A stretch of DNA of 64,000 nt from Terrabacter sp. 28 (lineage in GTDB: Bacteria; Actinomycetota; Actinomycetes; Actinomycetales; Dermatophilaceae), in contig JYOE01000021.1 in NCBI GenBank assembly GCA_000955875.1, positions 1-64,000 on the forward strand. Direction: 5' to 3'. The notes below the pieces were generated by a model. That model saw nothing but the letters and a program-made list of their open reading frames with translations, made no database searches and had not been told where the DNA came from. How positions within the stretch are numbered: the first letter of the stretch is position 1; each line of letters begins with the position of its first letter. Positions 51,769-60,435 of the stretch are shown piece after piece. A program made the translations under genes and the position numbers.

Positions 51769-53505
51769 TCACGGAGGCGTGGCGGCCGGGTTGGTGCAGG
51801 CGACCTCGTCCTCCGGGATGTAGTGCGTGCGGACCGACTCGCTCTTCACGAGCGCCGTCGTGCCGTGGCGGAACCACTGCCGCGTGACCGTCACGTCGAA
51901 GCCGGGGTTCGGCTGCTGGGGGTAGCACTTGAGGCTGTCCCTGCGGATCGTCTTGGGCGGCACGACGTTTCGCCGCGGCCCCTTGACCGACTTGATGTCC
52001 CACGTCTTCGTGCTCCAGACACGTCCGTGGACGTAGCCACCCTCGACCCAGGTCTGCAGGAGCATCCCGAACGGCGTGTCGTTCTTCCACTTGTTGTCGA
52101 CGGTCGGCCAGTACACCGTCGCCTCGCGCCCCTCGGGGTAGCGCGGGATGAAGAAGGCGTGCGCGGTGAACTCCTGGATGTCGGCCCCGGCGAAGTAGGC
52201 CATGTTGTAGATCACCGTCGAGACCTGGCTGATGCCACCGCCCGTGCCACGCGTCAACCGGCCGTTGATGATGACGGTGCCGTCGGCGTACCCCTTGTCG
52301 GTGGTCCGCTCGCCGAGGATCCCGTTGAGGCTGAAGGTGCCGCCCGGCGGCACGTACGTGCCGTTGATGCGCTTCGTCGCCACGACGAGGTTGTTCGTGC
52401 GGGTCGTGTCGTTGGTCGGGAACGGGCTCTTGAAGTCGACGACCAGCGTCGTGACACCGGCCTTCTGGGCGTCCTCCGTCGTGAACGGCGGCCGCGCGAC
52501 GGACGGGCTGACGTCGACGGTGCGGCTGGTGCCGGAGATGGCGGCGACGACCCGCTTGCCGACGGCGTCCGCATCGAGCGCCAGGCCGTCCACCGACGGG
52601 ACCAGGCGCGGCTTGCCGTTGGCCGCCTCGAAGACCCAGCGCGCGCTGCTCGCGGCCTTGGTCGTGGCCCGCACCTTCGTTGACACCAGCTTCGTCAGGG
52701 CGGGCTCGTCGAAGGCCGGCTCGAGCCCGCCGGCGCCGTCGGGCACCACGGACACCATCGAGGCGTACTCCGCCGGTGCGAGCATGGCCCGGGTGGATCC
52801 GCTGACGAGGGTCAGCGGCCGTGACATCGCGGTGCTGCCGAACTGGTCGGCGGCCTGCTGGACGGTCTCGGCGCTGACCTGGGGGTCGGTCTCACGGACC
52901 GCCGCGGTCGCCTCCGTCGACTCGGGGAACGCCTTGCGCAGGGCGAGCTTGGTGGCCGCGATGTCCAGGGTGCGCCCGGGCACCGGCAGGTCCACCGCGA
53001 CCGAGCCGCCGGGGAAGGTCACGCGCCCCTCGACCGGTGCCACGGCCACACCGGGCGCCAGCTTCTCGAGGTAGGCGGTGAGGCGGTCGTCGTCGGCGCT
53101 CGTGAGCAGGGGCGCCTCCACCGACCCGGTCAGCTTGTCCCAGACGCGCCGCGGGTCGAGCGTGAAACCGGTGAGCCCGTCGAGGGACCGGTCCGCGTCG
53201 ACGCTCAGCCCGGCGTCGCGCGGCACCACCTGGACGGGCTCGGCGCGGCCGGGCACGGTCAGCGCGATCGGTGTCGCGAGCAGGGAGCGCGATCCCTTGT
53301 CGATGGCCGCCCGGGCGGTCTCGGGCGTCATGCCCCCGACCTGGATGCCGCCCACCGACACCGCCGACGGCACGTGCTGCGACGACCACGTGCACAGCCC
53401 GGCGTAGCCGCCGCCCAGCACGACGAGGGCGACGACGAGACGTAGCGCCGTGGACCGTCGCTCGCTGCGATCGTCACGGCTCGGCACGTACGGGTCGTCG
53501 GACAT
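51769..53505 (-). CDS. VanW-family cell-wall protein
   Basis: A 578-residue membrane-anchored exported protein. One membrane helix (ALRLVVALVVLGGGYAGL) lies near residue 22, then peptidoglycan-binding-like repeats (GMTPETARAAI) and the C-terminal VanW domain with YVPPGGTFSLNGILGERT and GRLTRGTGGGISQVSTVIYN. The precise role of VanW is unknown; it accompanies glycopeptide resistance but is widespread in wall biology. Start 53505 is chosen for its GGAGAG site; a GTG at 53535 is an alternative. Confidence 0.88.
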   Translation of the reverse strand: MSDDPYVPSRDDRSERRSTALRLVVALVVLGGGYAGLCTWSSQHVPSAVSVGGIQVGGMTPETARAAIDKGSRSLLATPIALTVPGRAEPVQVVPRDAGLSVDADRSLDGLTGFTLDPRRVWDKLTGSVEAPLLTSADDDRLTAYLEKLAPGVAVAPVEGRVTFPGGSVAVDLPVPGRTLDIAATKLALRKAFPESTEATAAVRETDPQVSAETVQQAADQFGSTAMSRPLTLVSGSTRAMLAPAEYASMVSVVPDGAGGLEPAFDEPALTKLVSTKVRATTKAASSARWVFEAANGKPRLVPSVDGLALDADAVGKRVVAAISGTSRTVDVSPSVARPPFTTEDAQKAGVTTLVVDFKSPFPTNDTTRTNNLVVATKRINGTYVPPGGTFSLNGILGERTTDKGYADGTVIINGRLTRGTGGGISQVSTVIYNMAYFAGADIQEFTAHAFFIPRYPEGREATVYWPTVDNKWKNDTPFGMLLQTWVEGGYVHGRVWSTKTWDIKSVKGPRRNVVPPKTIRRDSLKCYPQQPNPGFDVTVTRQWFRHGTTALVKSESVRTHYIPEDEVACTNPAATPP

Positions 53506-53625
53506 CGGCTCTCCGGTCGGTGGATCGGGTGCCACGAAGGTAACGCCCCGGGTCCGACATTTCGGCGAGGCGCGTCCCCGAGTTTCCCCCGTGACGCGAT
53601 CGTTGCCGCCGATCGGTGGTGACCA

Positions 53626-53759
53626 CGCGTTCTCTCGATTGCGAGCGGTTGCGAGGGTCGGTGACGGCGCGTTCTCTCGATCGGAGTCTCGTCCTCCAGG
53701 CCCGATCGAGAGAACGCCGCGTCACGTGCCCGCGTTACGACGCGTTCTCTCGATCGGGC
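53626..53759. repeat. Cluster of four GTTCTCTCGATCG repeats
   Basis: CGCGTTCTCTCGAT occurs at 53626, 53668 and 53741 on the plus strand, and its complement CGATCGAGAGAACG at 53703. The inverted copy can pair with either neighbour (stem of 17 bases with the last copy), giving mutually exclusive hairpins. The cluster fills the gap between mshB and the VanW gene. The last copy encodes the final residues of MshB. Confidence 0.8.
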
Positions 53760-54700
53760 TGGGCGAGGAGGTCGGTGCCTCGCCGGCCGGTGGGCTGCCA
53801 GGTGAGCGGGTCGACCTGACGGAAGCCCTCGCGGCCCGTCGTGCGCACCGCGATGAAGTTCGAGAGGGCGTGCACGTCCTCGCTCGCCACGAGCACCTGG
53901 GTGGCGTGCGCCCGCAGGGCGTGGTTCTTCACGGCGCGGGCCGCGTCGTCCCGCACGACGTGGGTCACGGTGTCGTCGTCGACGACCGAGGGCGGGAACG
54001 GGTCGTCCGCCGCGGGCACGACGAGCGCCGGCGCAGCCGGCCCTCCGTCGCCTGCCACTCCCCCGAGACCGGGCTCGTGCCACCATGCGGAGGTGTCCAG
54101 CAGCGCCGGGTCGGCCGACGCCAGCCACGCGCGGTCCTCACGTGCCCACCCGAGGGGCGTGACGATCTCGTAGGTGCGGGCCGGAAGCTCGGACGCGTCG
54201 AGCAGCTGCAGGGCGCGTCGGGTGACGCGGTGGGTCTGGACGTGGTCCGGGTGGCCGTAGCCGCCGTGCTCGTCGTACGTGACGACGACGTCGGGACGCA
54301 GCCGTCGCAGCACGTCGGCCACGAGCGCGCCGGCCTCGTCGAGGTCGGCGGCCGCGAAGGCGTCCGGGCGGGCGGCCGCCGGCGACCCGGCCATGCCGGA
54401 GTCGCGGTAGCGCGAGAGCCGCCCGTCCCACGGGTCGCACGCTTCGGCGCCCAGGACGTGCATCGACGCGCCGATGCGCGACAAGGCCAGCGCCAGCTCG
54501 CCGTGCCGGTAGGGCCCGAGGGCGTCGGACGGGTCCCCCTCGAGGTGCGCGAGGGCCGGCGGGATGACCTCGCCCTCCTCGCCGAGGGTGCACGTCAGCA
54601 CGTGCACGTCGTCGCCGCGCGCGACGTGGTGGGCCATGGTGACGCCGCACGTCAGGGTCTCGTCGTCGGGGTGGGCGTGGACGAAGAGCAGGCGCGGCAC
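53735..54700 (-). CDS. mshB: MshB, mycothiol pathway deacetylase
   Basis: A 321-residue zinc deacetylase that converts GlcNAc-inositol to GlcN-inositol in mycothiol synthesis. Zinc ligands are in FVHAHPDDETL and GHPDHVQTHR; TYDEHGGYG is the other active-site loop. The GTG start follows GAGAGG. The C-terminal QPDRENAS is encoded by a copy of the GTTCTCTCGATCG repeat, so the original stop was probably elsewhere. Nearby Mca-like specificity is possible, but length and context favour MshB. Confidence 0.92.
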   Translation of the reverse strand: MPRLLFVHAHPDDETLTCGVTMAHHVARGDDVHVLTCTLGEEGEVIPPALAHLEGDPSDALGPYRHGELALALSRIGASMHVLGAEACDPWDGRLSRYRDSGMAGSPAAARPDAFAAADLDEAGALVADVLRRLRPDVVVTYDEHGGYGHPDHVQTHRVTRRALQLLDASELPARTYEIVTPLGWAREDRAWLASADPALLDTSAWWHEPGLGGVAGDGGPAAPALVVPAADDPFPPSVVDDDTVTHVVRDDAARAVKNHALRAHATQVLVASEDVHALSNFIAVRTTGREGFRQVDPLTWQPTGRRGTDLLAQPDRENAS

Positions 54701-54740
54701 GGGTGTCCTCTCGGTCGGTCGGTTCGGCGCGGTCCGCCGG

Positions 54741-56525
54741 TCAGCGCACCGACACGGTGGCGAGGTCGACGATGCCGCCGACGGCGTGGTCCTCGTAGGA
54801 CCGGACGCCCGCCCCGTGCAGGTAGAGGGCCTTGGTCGCGGACAGCGCGATGTAGCCGACCTGGCTGCGGATCGTGCTGTCGGCCTGCTCCCACACCTTG
54901 GCCCGGGCCTTGGGGTCGGCCGTCACGTCGGCCTTGTCGATGAGCGCGTTCACGGGATCGCTCGAGAAGTAGCCGACGTCCTGGCCGGGGCCGGAGGAGT
55001 CGATGTTGATGCGCGAGTCGAACAGGGCCGGAAGCACTCCGCCCGCGGACGGCCAGTCGGGGGTCCACACGCCACGGAAGAGGTCGTAGGAGCCCACCGA
55101 GGTGGGCTTCTCGATCTCCTCGTAGTACTCCTCGGGTGCCACGCCCTTGAGCTCGACCTCGAAGCCCGCACGCTCCCACCCGGCGACCAGCGCGGCATAC
55201 GCCTTGTCGGCCAGCACCGAGCGCGCGTAGACGAGGCGCAGCTTCACGGGCAGCTTGACGCCGGCCTGCTGGAGCATCCGGCGGGCCGCCTCGGGGTCGC
55301 CCTCGACCCCGGTGCCGGCCGGCGGCTTCACCGACTCGGGGTAGACCGCCGGCGACAGGACCGACCAGGTCGGCGTGCCGGCACCCTCGCCGCCCGTCGC
55401 CGTGACGTAGGTGGCGCGGTTGGTCGAGGCCGCGAGCGCCTTGCGCACGGCCGGGTCTGCCAACGCCTTGCTGCGCATGTTGAGAGCGAGGTAGTCGACG
55501 TTGCCCGTGTAGGGGAAGGTGAGCCGGGCCTGGAGGTCGGTGCCGGCCTGGTTGCGCAGCGTCGGGCTCGCCTGCACCCACGAGACGGCGTACGCGTCGT
55601 CGGCCTGCTGGTTGAGCAGCCGCTGGATGACAGCCGACTCGCCGAGCCCCGAGGACACCTGGATCTCGTCGGGGTAGGCCTGCCGGATCGGGTCGGTGCG
55701 GGGGTCCCAGTGCTCGTTGCGCACGAACGTGCCGCCCTTGCCGACGACCCACGGCGCCTCGAGGCGGTACGGCCCGCTCGACATGACGGCATACGACGCC
55801 TTGTCGGTCTTCGTGTCGGCCGACGCCTTGCGCGGGGCGAACTCGGGCAGCGCGACGATGTGCGGGAAGTCCGGCTCGGCGTCGCGCAGCCTGAAGGTGA
55901 CGGTGCGCCCCTTGCACGAGACGGCGCGGTCGAAGTCGGCCTGGTGGGCGGTGTCCGACGGGCCGGCGTACACGGGCTTCTCGAGGCCCTCGGCGGTGAC
56001 CCGCGTGGGCATGTCGAGCAGGTAGCTGGCGTAGTTGGTGCCGCCGACGTGGGTGCGCCGGTCGAAGGTGCGGGCCACGCCGTGGCGCACGTCGTCGCAG
56101 GTGATCGGCGAGCCGTCCTGCCACTGCAGGCCCTCACGGAGGGTGAAGCTCCACGAGCGCGCGCCGTCGGACGGCGTGCCCGCGTCGGTCGCGAGGTCCC
56201 CCTGCACCTCGCGCTGCTGCGTCCCGGTGCCGTATGCCGTGAGGCCCCTGACGAAGGTGCGCTGGGCGAAGAACGCCTCGGGGCCGACGTACATCAGCTG
56301 CGGGTCCCACGTCGCGATCGTGCCGGCGACGAGGACCTGCAGGGTGCCGCCGGGCTGCCCGCCCGTCGACGCCGACGAACCGGACGCGGCCGCCGGGCCG
56401 GGCGGGACGACGCTCTGCGCCGACGTGTCGCCCGTGCCCGAGCACGCCGTGGCACCGGCTGCCAGGAGGGCAGCGCCGAGCCCGACGGCCAGTGACCTCC
56501 TCAGCCCGCGTCCCACGGCGCGCAC
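54741..56525 (-). CDS. LpqW-like lipoprotein (family 5 substrate-binding fold)
   Basis: A 594-residue exported lipoprotein. The signal peptide (SLAVGLGAALLAAGATACSG) ends at a Cys. The mature part has the peptide-binding-protein fold (GGTLQVLVAGTIATWDPQLM, SSGPYRLEAPWVVGKGG, DYLALNMRSKALADPAVRKA). No ABC permease genes adjoin. Position directly after typA and before mshB matches mycobacterial lpqW, which directs mannolipid synthesis rather than peptide import. The start at 56525 is seven bases past typA; a GTG nine bases further in is possible. Confidence 0.82.
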   Translation of the reverse strand: MRAVGRGLRRSLAVGLGAALLAAGATACSGTGDTSAQSVVPPGPAAASGSSASTGGQPGGTLQVLVAGTIATWDPQLMYVGPEAFFAQRTFVRGLTAYGTGTQQREVQGDLATDAGTPSDGARSWSFTLREGLQWQDGSPITCDDVRHGVARTFDRRTHVGGTNYASYLLDMPTRVTAEGLEKPVYAGPSDTAHQADFDRAVSCKGRTVTFRLRDAEPDFPHIVALPEFAPRKASADTKTDKASYAVMSSGPYRLEAPWVVGKGGTFVRNEHWDPRTDPIRQAYPDEIQVSSGLGESAVIQRLLNQQADDAYAVSWVQASPTLRNQAGTDLQARLTFPYTGNVDYLALNMRSKALADPAVRKALAASTNRATYVTATGGEGAGTPTWSVLSPAVYPESVKPPAGTGVEGDPEAARRMLQQAGVKLPVKLRLVYARSVLADKAYAALVAGWERAGFEVELKGVAPEEYYEEIEKPTSVGSYDLFRGVWTPDWPSAGGVLPALFDSRINIDSSGPGQDVGYFSSDPVNALIDKADVTADPKARAKVWEQADSTIRSQVGYIALSATKALYLHGAGVRSYEDHAVGGIVDLATVSVR

Positions 56526-56532
56526 CGGTCGG

Positions 56533-58431
56533 TCAGCCCTCGGCCTTCGCCGCCGACCGCGCGCGGGAGGCGGTGCGAGCACGCTCGCCGGCGTCGAGGA
56601 CGACCTTGCGGATGCGGACGGTCTCGGGCGTCACCTCGACGCACTCGTCCTCGCGGCAGAACTCGAGGCTCTGCTCGAGGCTGAGCTTGCGCGGCGGGAC
56701 GATCTTCTCGAAGTTGTCGGAGGAGGAGGCGCGCACGTTGGTGAGCTTCTTCTCCTTCGTGATGTTGACGTCCATGTCGTCGGCGCGGGAGTTCTCGCCG
56801 ACGATCATGCCCTCGTAGACCTCGGTCGTGGGCTCGACGAAGAGGACGCCGCGCTCCTGGAGGTTGACCATGGCGTACGAGGTGACGACACCGGTGCGGT
56901 CGGAGACCAGCGAGCCGCTCGTGCGGGTCGTGATGGTGCCGAACCACGGCTCGTAGTCCTCGAACACGTGGTGCGCGATGCCGGTGCCGCGCGTCTCGGT
57001 GAGGAACTCGGTGCGGAAGCCGATGAGGCCACGGCTGGGCACGAGGAACTCCATGCGGATCCAGCCGGTGCCGTGGTTGGTCATCTGCTCCATGCGGCCC
57101 TTGCGGGCGGCCATGATCTGGGTGATCGCGCCGAGGAACTCCTCGGGGGTGTCGATGGTGAGGCGCTCGACGGGCTCGTGGACCTTGCCGTCGACCTCGC
57201 GCGTGACGACCTGCGGCTTGCCGACGGTCAGCTCGTAGCCCTCGCGGCGCATCTGCTCGACGAGGATGGCGAGCGCGAGCTCGCCTCGGCCCTGGACCTC
57301 CCAGGCGTCGGGGCGCTCGGTCGGCAGGATGCGCAGCGACACGTTGCCGATGAGCTCCTTGTCGAGGCGGTCCTTGACCATTCGTGCCGTGACCTTCGAG
57401 CCGCGCACCTTGCCGACCATCGGGCTGGTGTTCGTGCCGATGGTCATCGAGATGGCCGGCTCGTCCACCGTGATGAGCGGCAGCGGGATCGGGTTCTCAG
57501 CGTCGGCCAGGGTCTCGCCGATGGTGATCTCCGGGATGCCGGCGACGGCGATGATGTCGCCCGGACCGGCCTCCTCGGCGGGCTTGCGCTCGAGGGCCTC
57601 GGTCATGAGCAGCTCGGTGATCTTCACGCGCTGCTGCGAGCCGTCGTGGCGGCACCACGTGACCTGCTGGCCCTTGCGGATGGTGCCGTTGTGCACGCGC
57701 AGGAGGGCGAGGCGGCCCAGGAAGTTCGACGCGTCGAGGTTGGTGACGTGCGCCTGCAGCGGGGCCTCGTCGTCGTAGGTCGGCGCCGGGATGGTCTCGA
57801 GGATCGTCTCGAAGAGGGCCTCGAGGTCCTCGCCGTCCGGCAGGCCGCCGTTCTCGGGACGCTCGGTCGACGCGCGGCCGGCCTTCGCGGAGGCGTAGAC
57901 GATCGGGAAGTCGATCTGCTCCTCGGTGGCGTCGAGGTCGAGGAAGAGCTCGTAGGCCTCGTCGACGACCTCGGCGATGCGCGAGTCGGGGCGGTCGACC
58001 TTGTTGATGCAGAGGATGACCGGCATCTTCGCGGCGAGCGCCTTGCGCAGCACGAAGCGGGTCTGCGGGAGCGGGCCCTCGGAGGCGTCGACGAGGAGCA
58101 CGACGCCGTCGACCATCGACAGGCCGCGCTCGACCTCGCCACCGAAGTCGGCGTGGCCGGGGGTGTCGATGATGTTGATGGTGACGCCGTCGGCGAGACC
58201 GCGGTCGGAGGCCGCCTTGCCCGTGTAGTGGATCGCGGTGTTCTTCGCGAGGATCGTGATGCCCTTCTCACGCTCGAGGTCACCGGAGTCCATCGCGCGC
58301 TCGTCGACGTGCTGGTGCTCGCCGAACGCGCCGGCCTGCCAGAGCATCTTGTCGACGAGGGTGGTCTTGCCGTGGTCGACGTGGGCGACGATGGCGACGT
58401 TGCGGATGTCCGCGCGGGTCTTCATGGGCAT
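56533..58431 (-). CDS. typA: Ribosome-associated GTPase TypA/BipA
   Basis: A 632-residue translational GTPase. G1 is AHVDHGKTTL, G3 is DTPGHADF and G4 is NKVDR; beta-barrel, EF-G-like and the unique C-terminal domain follow (GTGWIRMEFLVPSRGLIGFR, VEPTTEVYEGMIVGENSR). It binds the ribosome and aids 50S assembly under stress and cold. ATG 58431 is used; a second ATG two codons later is equally possible. It starts a probable operon typA, LpqW-like, mshB. Confidence 0.96.
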   Translation of the reverse strand: MPMKTRADIRNVAIVAHVDHGKTTLVDKMLWQAGAFGEHQHVDERAMDSGDLEREKGITILAKNTAIHYTGKAASDRGLADGVTINIIDTPGHADFGGEVERGLSMVDGVVLLVDASEGPLPQTRFVLRKALAAKMPVILCINKVDRPDSRIAEVVDEAYELFLDLDATEEQIDFPIVYASAKAGRASTERPENGGLPDGEDLEALFETILETIPAPTYDDEAPLQAHVTNLDASNFLGRLALLRVHNGTIRKGQQVTWCRHDGSQQRVKITELLMTEALERKPAEEAGPGDIIAVAGIPEITIGETLADAENPIPLPLITVDEPAISMTIGTNTSPMVGKVRGSKVTARMVKDRLDKELIGNVSLRILPTERPDAWEVQGRGELALAILVEQMRREGYELTVGKPQVVTREVDGKVHEPVERLTIDTPEEFLGAITQIMAARKGRMEQMTNHGTGWIRMEFLVPSRGLIGFRTEFLTETRGTGIAHHVFEDYEPWFGTITTRTSGSLVSDRTGVVTSYAMVNLQERGVLFVEPTTEVYEGMIVGENSRADDMDVNITKEKKLTNVRASSSDNFEKIVPPRKLSLEQSLEFCREDECVEVTPETVRIRKVVLDAGERARTASRARSAAKAEG

Positions 58432-58505
58432 GGGGAACAGTCTCTCAGGGTTTCGGGGGTGGTCCTGACCACGGCGGGGGCGGTCACGGTGATGCGCGAG
58501 GGGCG

Positions 58506-58964
58506 TCAGGTGCTGCTGGTGCGGGCGAGCACGGCCTCGAGCTGCTCGACGATGGGCAGGTCGGCGGGCAGCCACGCCACGGCGCGCAGGTCGTCGAGCC
58601 CCAGCCACCGCAGCTCGTCGTGGTCCTCGATGGGCGCGGGGGTGCCCTCGACGACCTCGGCGAGCCACACCAGCATCTCGTAGCGGTCGCCCAGCGGCCA
58701 GGTGCTGCCCGGGAGGGGTCCCGGCAGGTGGGCTCCGAGCCGGACGCGTACGCCGAGCTCCTCGAGCACCTCACGGTGCAGGGCCGCGAGGGGCGACTCG
58801 CCGTCGTCGACCTTGCCACCGGGCAGCTCCCAGCCCCCGGCGAGCGCTGCCGGCTCGGTGCGTCGGGCGGAGAGCAGCCGGGTGGGCCGCACGAGGTCGT
58901 CGACGATGGCGGCCCCGACGACGAGGCGCACGGGCTGGCGGGCGGTGGTGCTCATGCTGCTCAT
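58506..58964 (-). CDS. NUDIX hydrolase (MutT-like)
   Basis: A 152-residue pyrophosphohydrolase. The Nudix box is GGKVDDGESPLAALHREVLE followed by ELGV, near residues 50-72. RRTEPAALAGGWELPGG is the MutT-type substrate region, so removal of 8-oxo-dGTP is likely but not proven. ATG 58964 and ATG 58955 are both possible starts. It lies 74 bases before typA on the same strand. Confidence 0.88.
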   Translation of the reverse strand: MSSMSTTARQPVRLVVGAAIVDDLVRPTRLLSARRTEPAALAGGWELPGGKVDDGESPLAALHREVLEELGVRVRLGAHLPGPLPGSTWPLGDRYEMLVWLAEVVEGTPAPIEDHDELRWLGLDDLRAVAWLPADLPIVEQLEAVLARTSST

Positions 58965-59033
58965 TGCGACGTCGATGGTGCCACACGGAGCAGCCGCAGC
59001 ACGCCGCACGCGTCTGCCGTCACGTGAGAAGGG

Positions 59034-59039
59034 TTTACT
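59034..59039 (+). promoter_or_regulatory. Promoter element GGGTTTACTGG, copy 1
   Basis: TTTACT lies seven bases before the ATG at 59047. The surrounding GGGTTTACTGG is repeated at 59981 before the pterin dehydratase gene. Confidence 0.5.
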
Positions 59040-59046
59040 GGTGCGC

Positions 59047-59925
59047 ATGCGGCCCGCTGTCGAGGACCCTCCCGCGGGGCCACCGGAGGAGCTGCTCGCG
59101 CGATGGTCCGCCCGGCCGGACGGCGCCGCGGTGCGCGGGTGGATGGGCCGCGTGTGGCCCGTCGTCGGACCGGCGGGTGAGCGCTGGGTGGTCAAGGTCA
59201 CGGACGCCCACCACCCGGCGACCTCCGAGGGCCCTGCCCTGCGCGCCTGGGCCGCCGCGCACGCGCGGGCCCGGGCACGGGTCGTGCGGCTCGTCGACGA
59301 GCACCGGGGCGCGCTCCTTCTCGAACGGCTCGGTCCCACGCCGCTCAGCGGGCTGCCGGGCATCGACGAGGCCGACGCCGTATTGGCCCGGTGCCTCGCT
59401 GACCTGGCACACGTCGCCGCACCGGAGGGCACCCCACTGCTGGCCGACGAGCTCGACCGGATCGCCGCAGCGATCGTCGAGCACCGCTTCGACGCCCCGG
59501 AGGTGGGCGCCGGGCAGGTCGAGCAGGCCCTGGACACCCTGGCGGCGGCCGGAGCCGACCTGAGGCGCTTGCCGACCGAGAGCCACGAGCTGCTGCACTT
59601 CGACCTGCACTACGACAACGTGCTGGCCGGACCGCGCGGGAGCGGGCGACCCTGGGTCGTCATCGACCCGCTTCCCCGCGCCGGGACGCGTGAGGTCGAG
59701 GTCGTCGCGGCCCTCCGCAACCGTTTCGCGGACGCGGTGGCGACCGGCGACCCCAGCGCGCACCTGCGCCGTCGCCTCGACCGGCTCGCCGAGGCCGGCG
59801 GGCTCGACCGCGCCCTCGCGCAGGCCCTGACGCAGGCCGTGGCAGTCGACAACGTGCTCTGGCTCGCCCGCCGGGACCTCGACCACTTCCTGCTGCCCGC
59901 GTACCGCGTCCTCGCGCAGTGGTGA
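59047..59925 (+). CDS. Aminoglycoside phosphotransferase-fold kinase
   Basis: A 292-residue APH/choline-kinase-like protein. The ATP Lys is in RWVVKVTDAHH, the catalytic loop is HFDLHYDNVLAG (Asp and Asn) and the metal Asp is in VVIDPLPRAG. The family includes antibiotic, choline and sugar kinases; nothing here points to drug resistance. ATG 59047 is preferred over GTG 59041 because it sits at leaderless distance from the promoter. Confidence 0.82.
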   Translation: MRPAVEDPPAGPPEELLARWSARPDGAAVRGWMGRVWPVVGPAGERWVVKVTDAHHPATSEGPALRAWAAAHARARARVVRLVDEHRGALLLERLGPTPLSGLPGIDEADAVLARCLADLAHVAAPEGTPLLADELDRIAAAIVEHRFDAPEVGAGQVEQALDTLAAAGADLRRLPTESHELLHFDLHYDNVLAGPRGSGRPWVVIDPLPRAGTREVEVVAALRNRFADAVATGDPSAHLRRRLDRLAEAGGLDRALAQALTQAVAVDNVLWLARRDLDHFLLPAYRVLAQW

Positions 59926-59983
59926 TCGGCGCGGCACGGCTCGCGCCGGTGAGCTCGGCCCGGCACACGGCATACGTCAGGGG

Positions 59984-59989
59984 TTTACT
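59984..59989 (+). promoter_or_regulatory. Promoter element GGGTTTACTGG, copy 2
   Basis: TTTACT lies six bases before the ATG at 59996. A CGGCATAC motif (59968) is immediately upstream. Confidence 0.5.
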
Positions 59990-59995
59990 GGGGGC

Positions 59996-60301
59996 ATGAC
60001 ACGACTGCTCACCGACGAGGAGATCGAGCGACAGCTCGGCGACCTGCCCGGCTGGACGCGTGACGGCGACACGATCCGGGCCTCCTACGAGGCTCCGGCG
60101 TTCCTCACGGGCATCGCCCTGGTGCAGGAGGTGGGCGCTGCCGCCGAGGCGATGGACCACCACCCCGACATCGACATCCGATGGCGCACCGTCAGCTTCG
60201 CGCTCTCGACGCACTCGGAGGGCGGCCTGACGCAGCTCGACATCGAGCTGGCCCACCAGATCAGCCAGGAGGCCGCGCGCCGGGGCGCGACCGCGTCGTA
60301 A
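59996..60301 (+). CDS. 4a-hydroxytetrahydrobiopterin dehydratase-like
   Basis: A 101-residue pterin-4a-carbinolamine dehydratase. The active-site stretch AMDHHPDIDIRWRTVSFAL carries the paired His, and LTQLDIELAHQISQ the third. In organisms without aromatic amino-acid hydroxylases this fold acts in molybdopterin or folate side pathways; the partner here is unknown. Its start is leaderless and it shares a promoter element with the preceding kinase. Confidence 0.9.
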   Translation: MTRLLTDEEIERQLGDLPGWTRDGDTIRASYEAPAFLTGIALVQEVGAAAEAMDHHPDIDIRWRTVSFALSTHSEGGLTQLDIELAHQISQEAARRGATAS

Positions 60302-60303
60302 CT

Positions 60304-60309
60304 TAGGAT
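60304..60309 (+). promoter_or_regulatory. -10 box of the leaderless upstream ORF
   Basis: TAGGAT lies six bases before the ATG at 60316, the same spacing seen at other leaderless starts in this window. Confidence 0.5.
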
Positions 60310-60315
60310 TGCCTC

Positions 60316-60435
60316 ATGCGATCGCACTCACGCTCCGGCTCGCGCGCCGAGTCACAGGAGGGCCATAGTCCCTGGCCGGACCCCGTCCGGCCGTCCCCGC
60401 CCCACCACCTGCTCGTCCGGGTGGTGATCGCATGA
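60316..60435 (+). CDS. Proline-rich leader ORF before CNNM transporter
   Basis: A 39-codon frame beginning MRSHSRSGSRAESQEGH, continuing SPWPDPVRPSPPHH and ending VIA with a TGA that overlaps the transporter ATG (ATGA). Six prolines fall within 12 codons. Two stems lie inside it: GGCCGGAC/GTCCGGCC (60374-60392) and CACCACC/GGTGGTG (60403-60426), the second reaching the transporter's ribosome site. The layout resembles proline-codon leader peptides such as mgtL that sense Mg2+ or proline. Product stability and function are untested. Confidence 0.6.
   Translation: MRSHSRSGSRAESQEGHSPWPDPVRPSPPHHLLVRVVIA

Noticed and set aside
59047..59925. Aminoglycoside resistance gene
   Set aside because: Only the general phosphotransferase fold is seen; the setting is housekeeping and substrate residues cannot be assigned.
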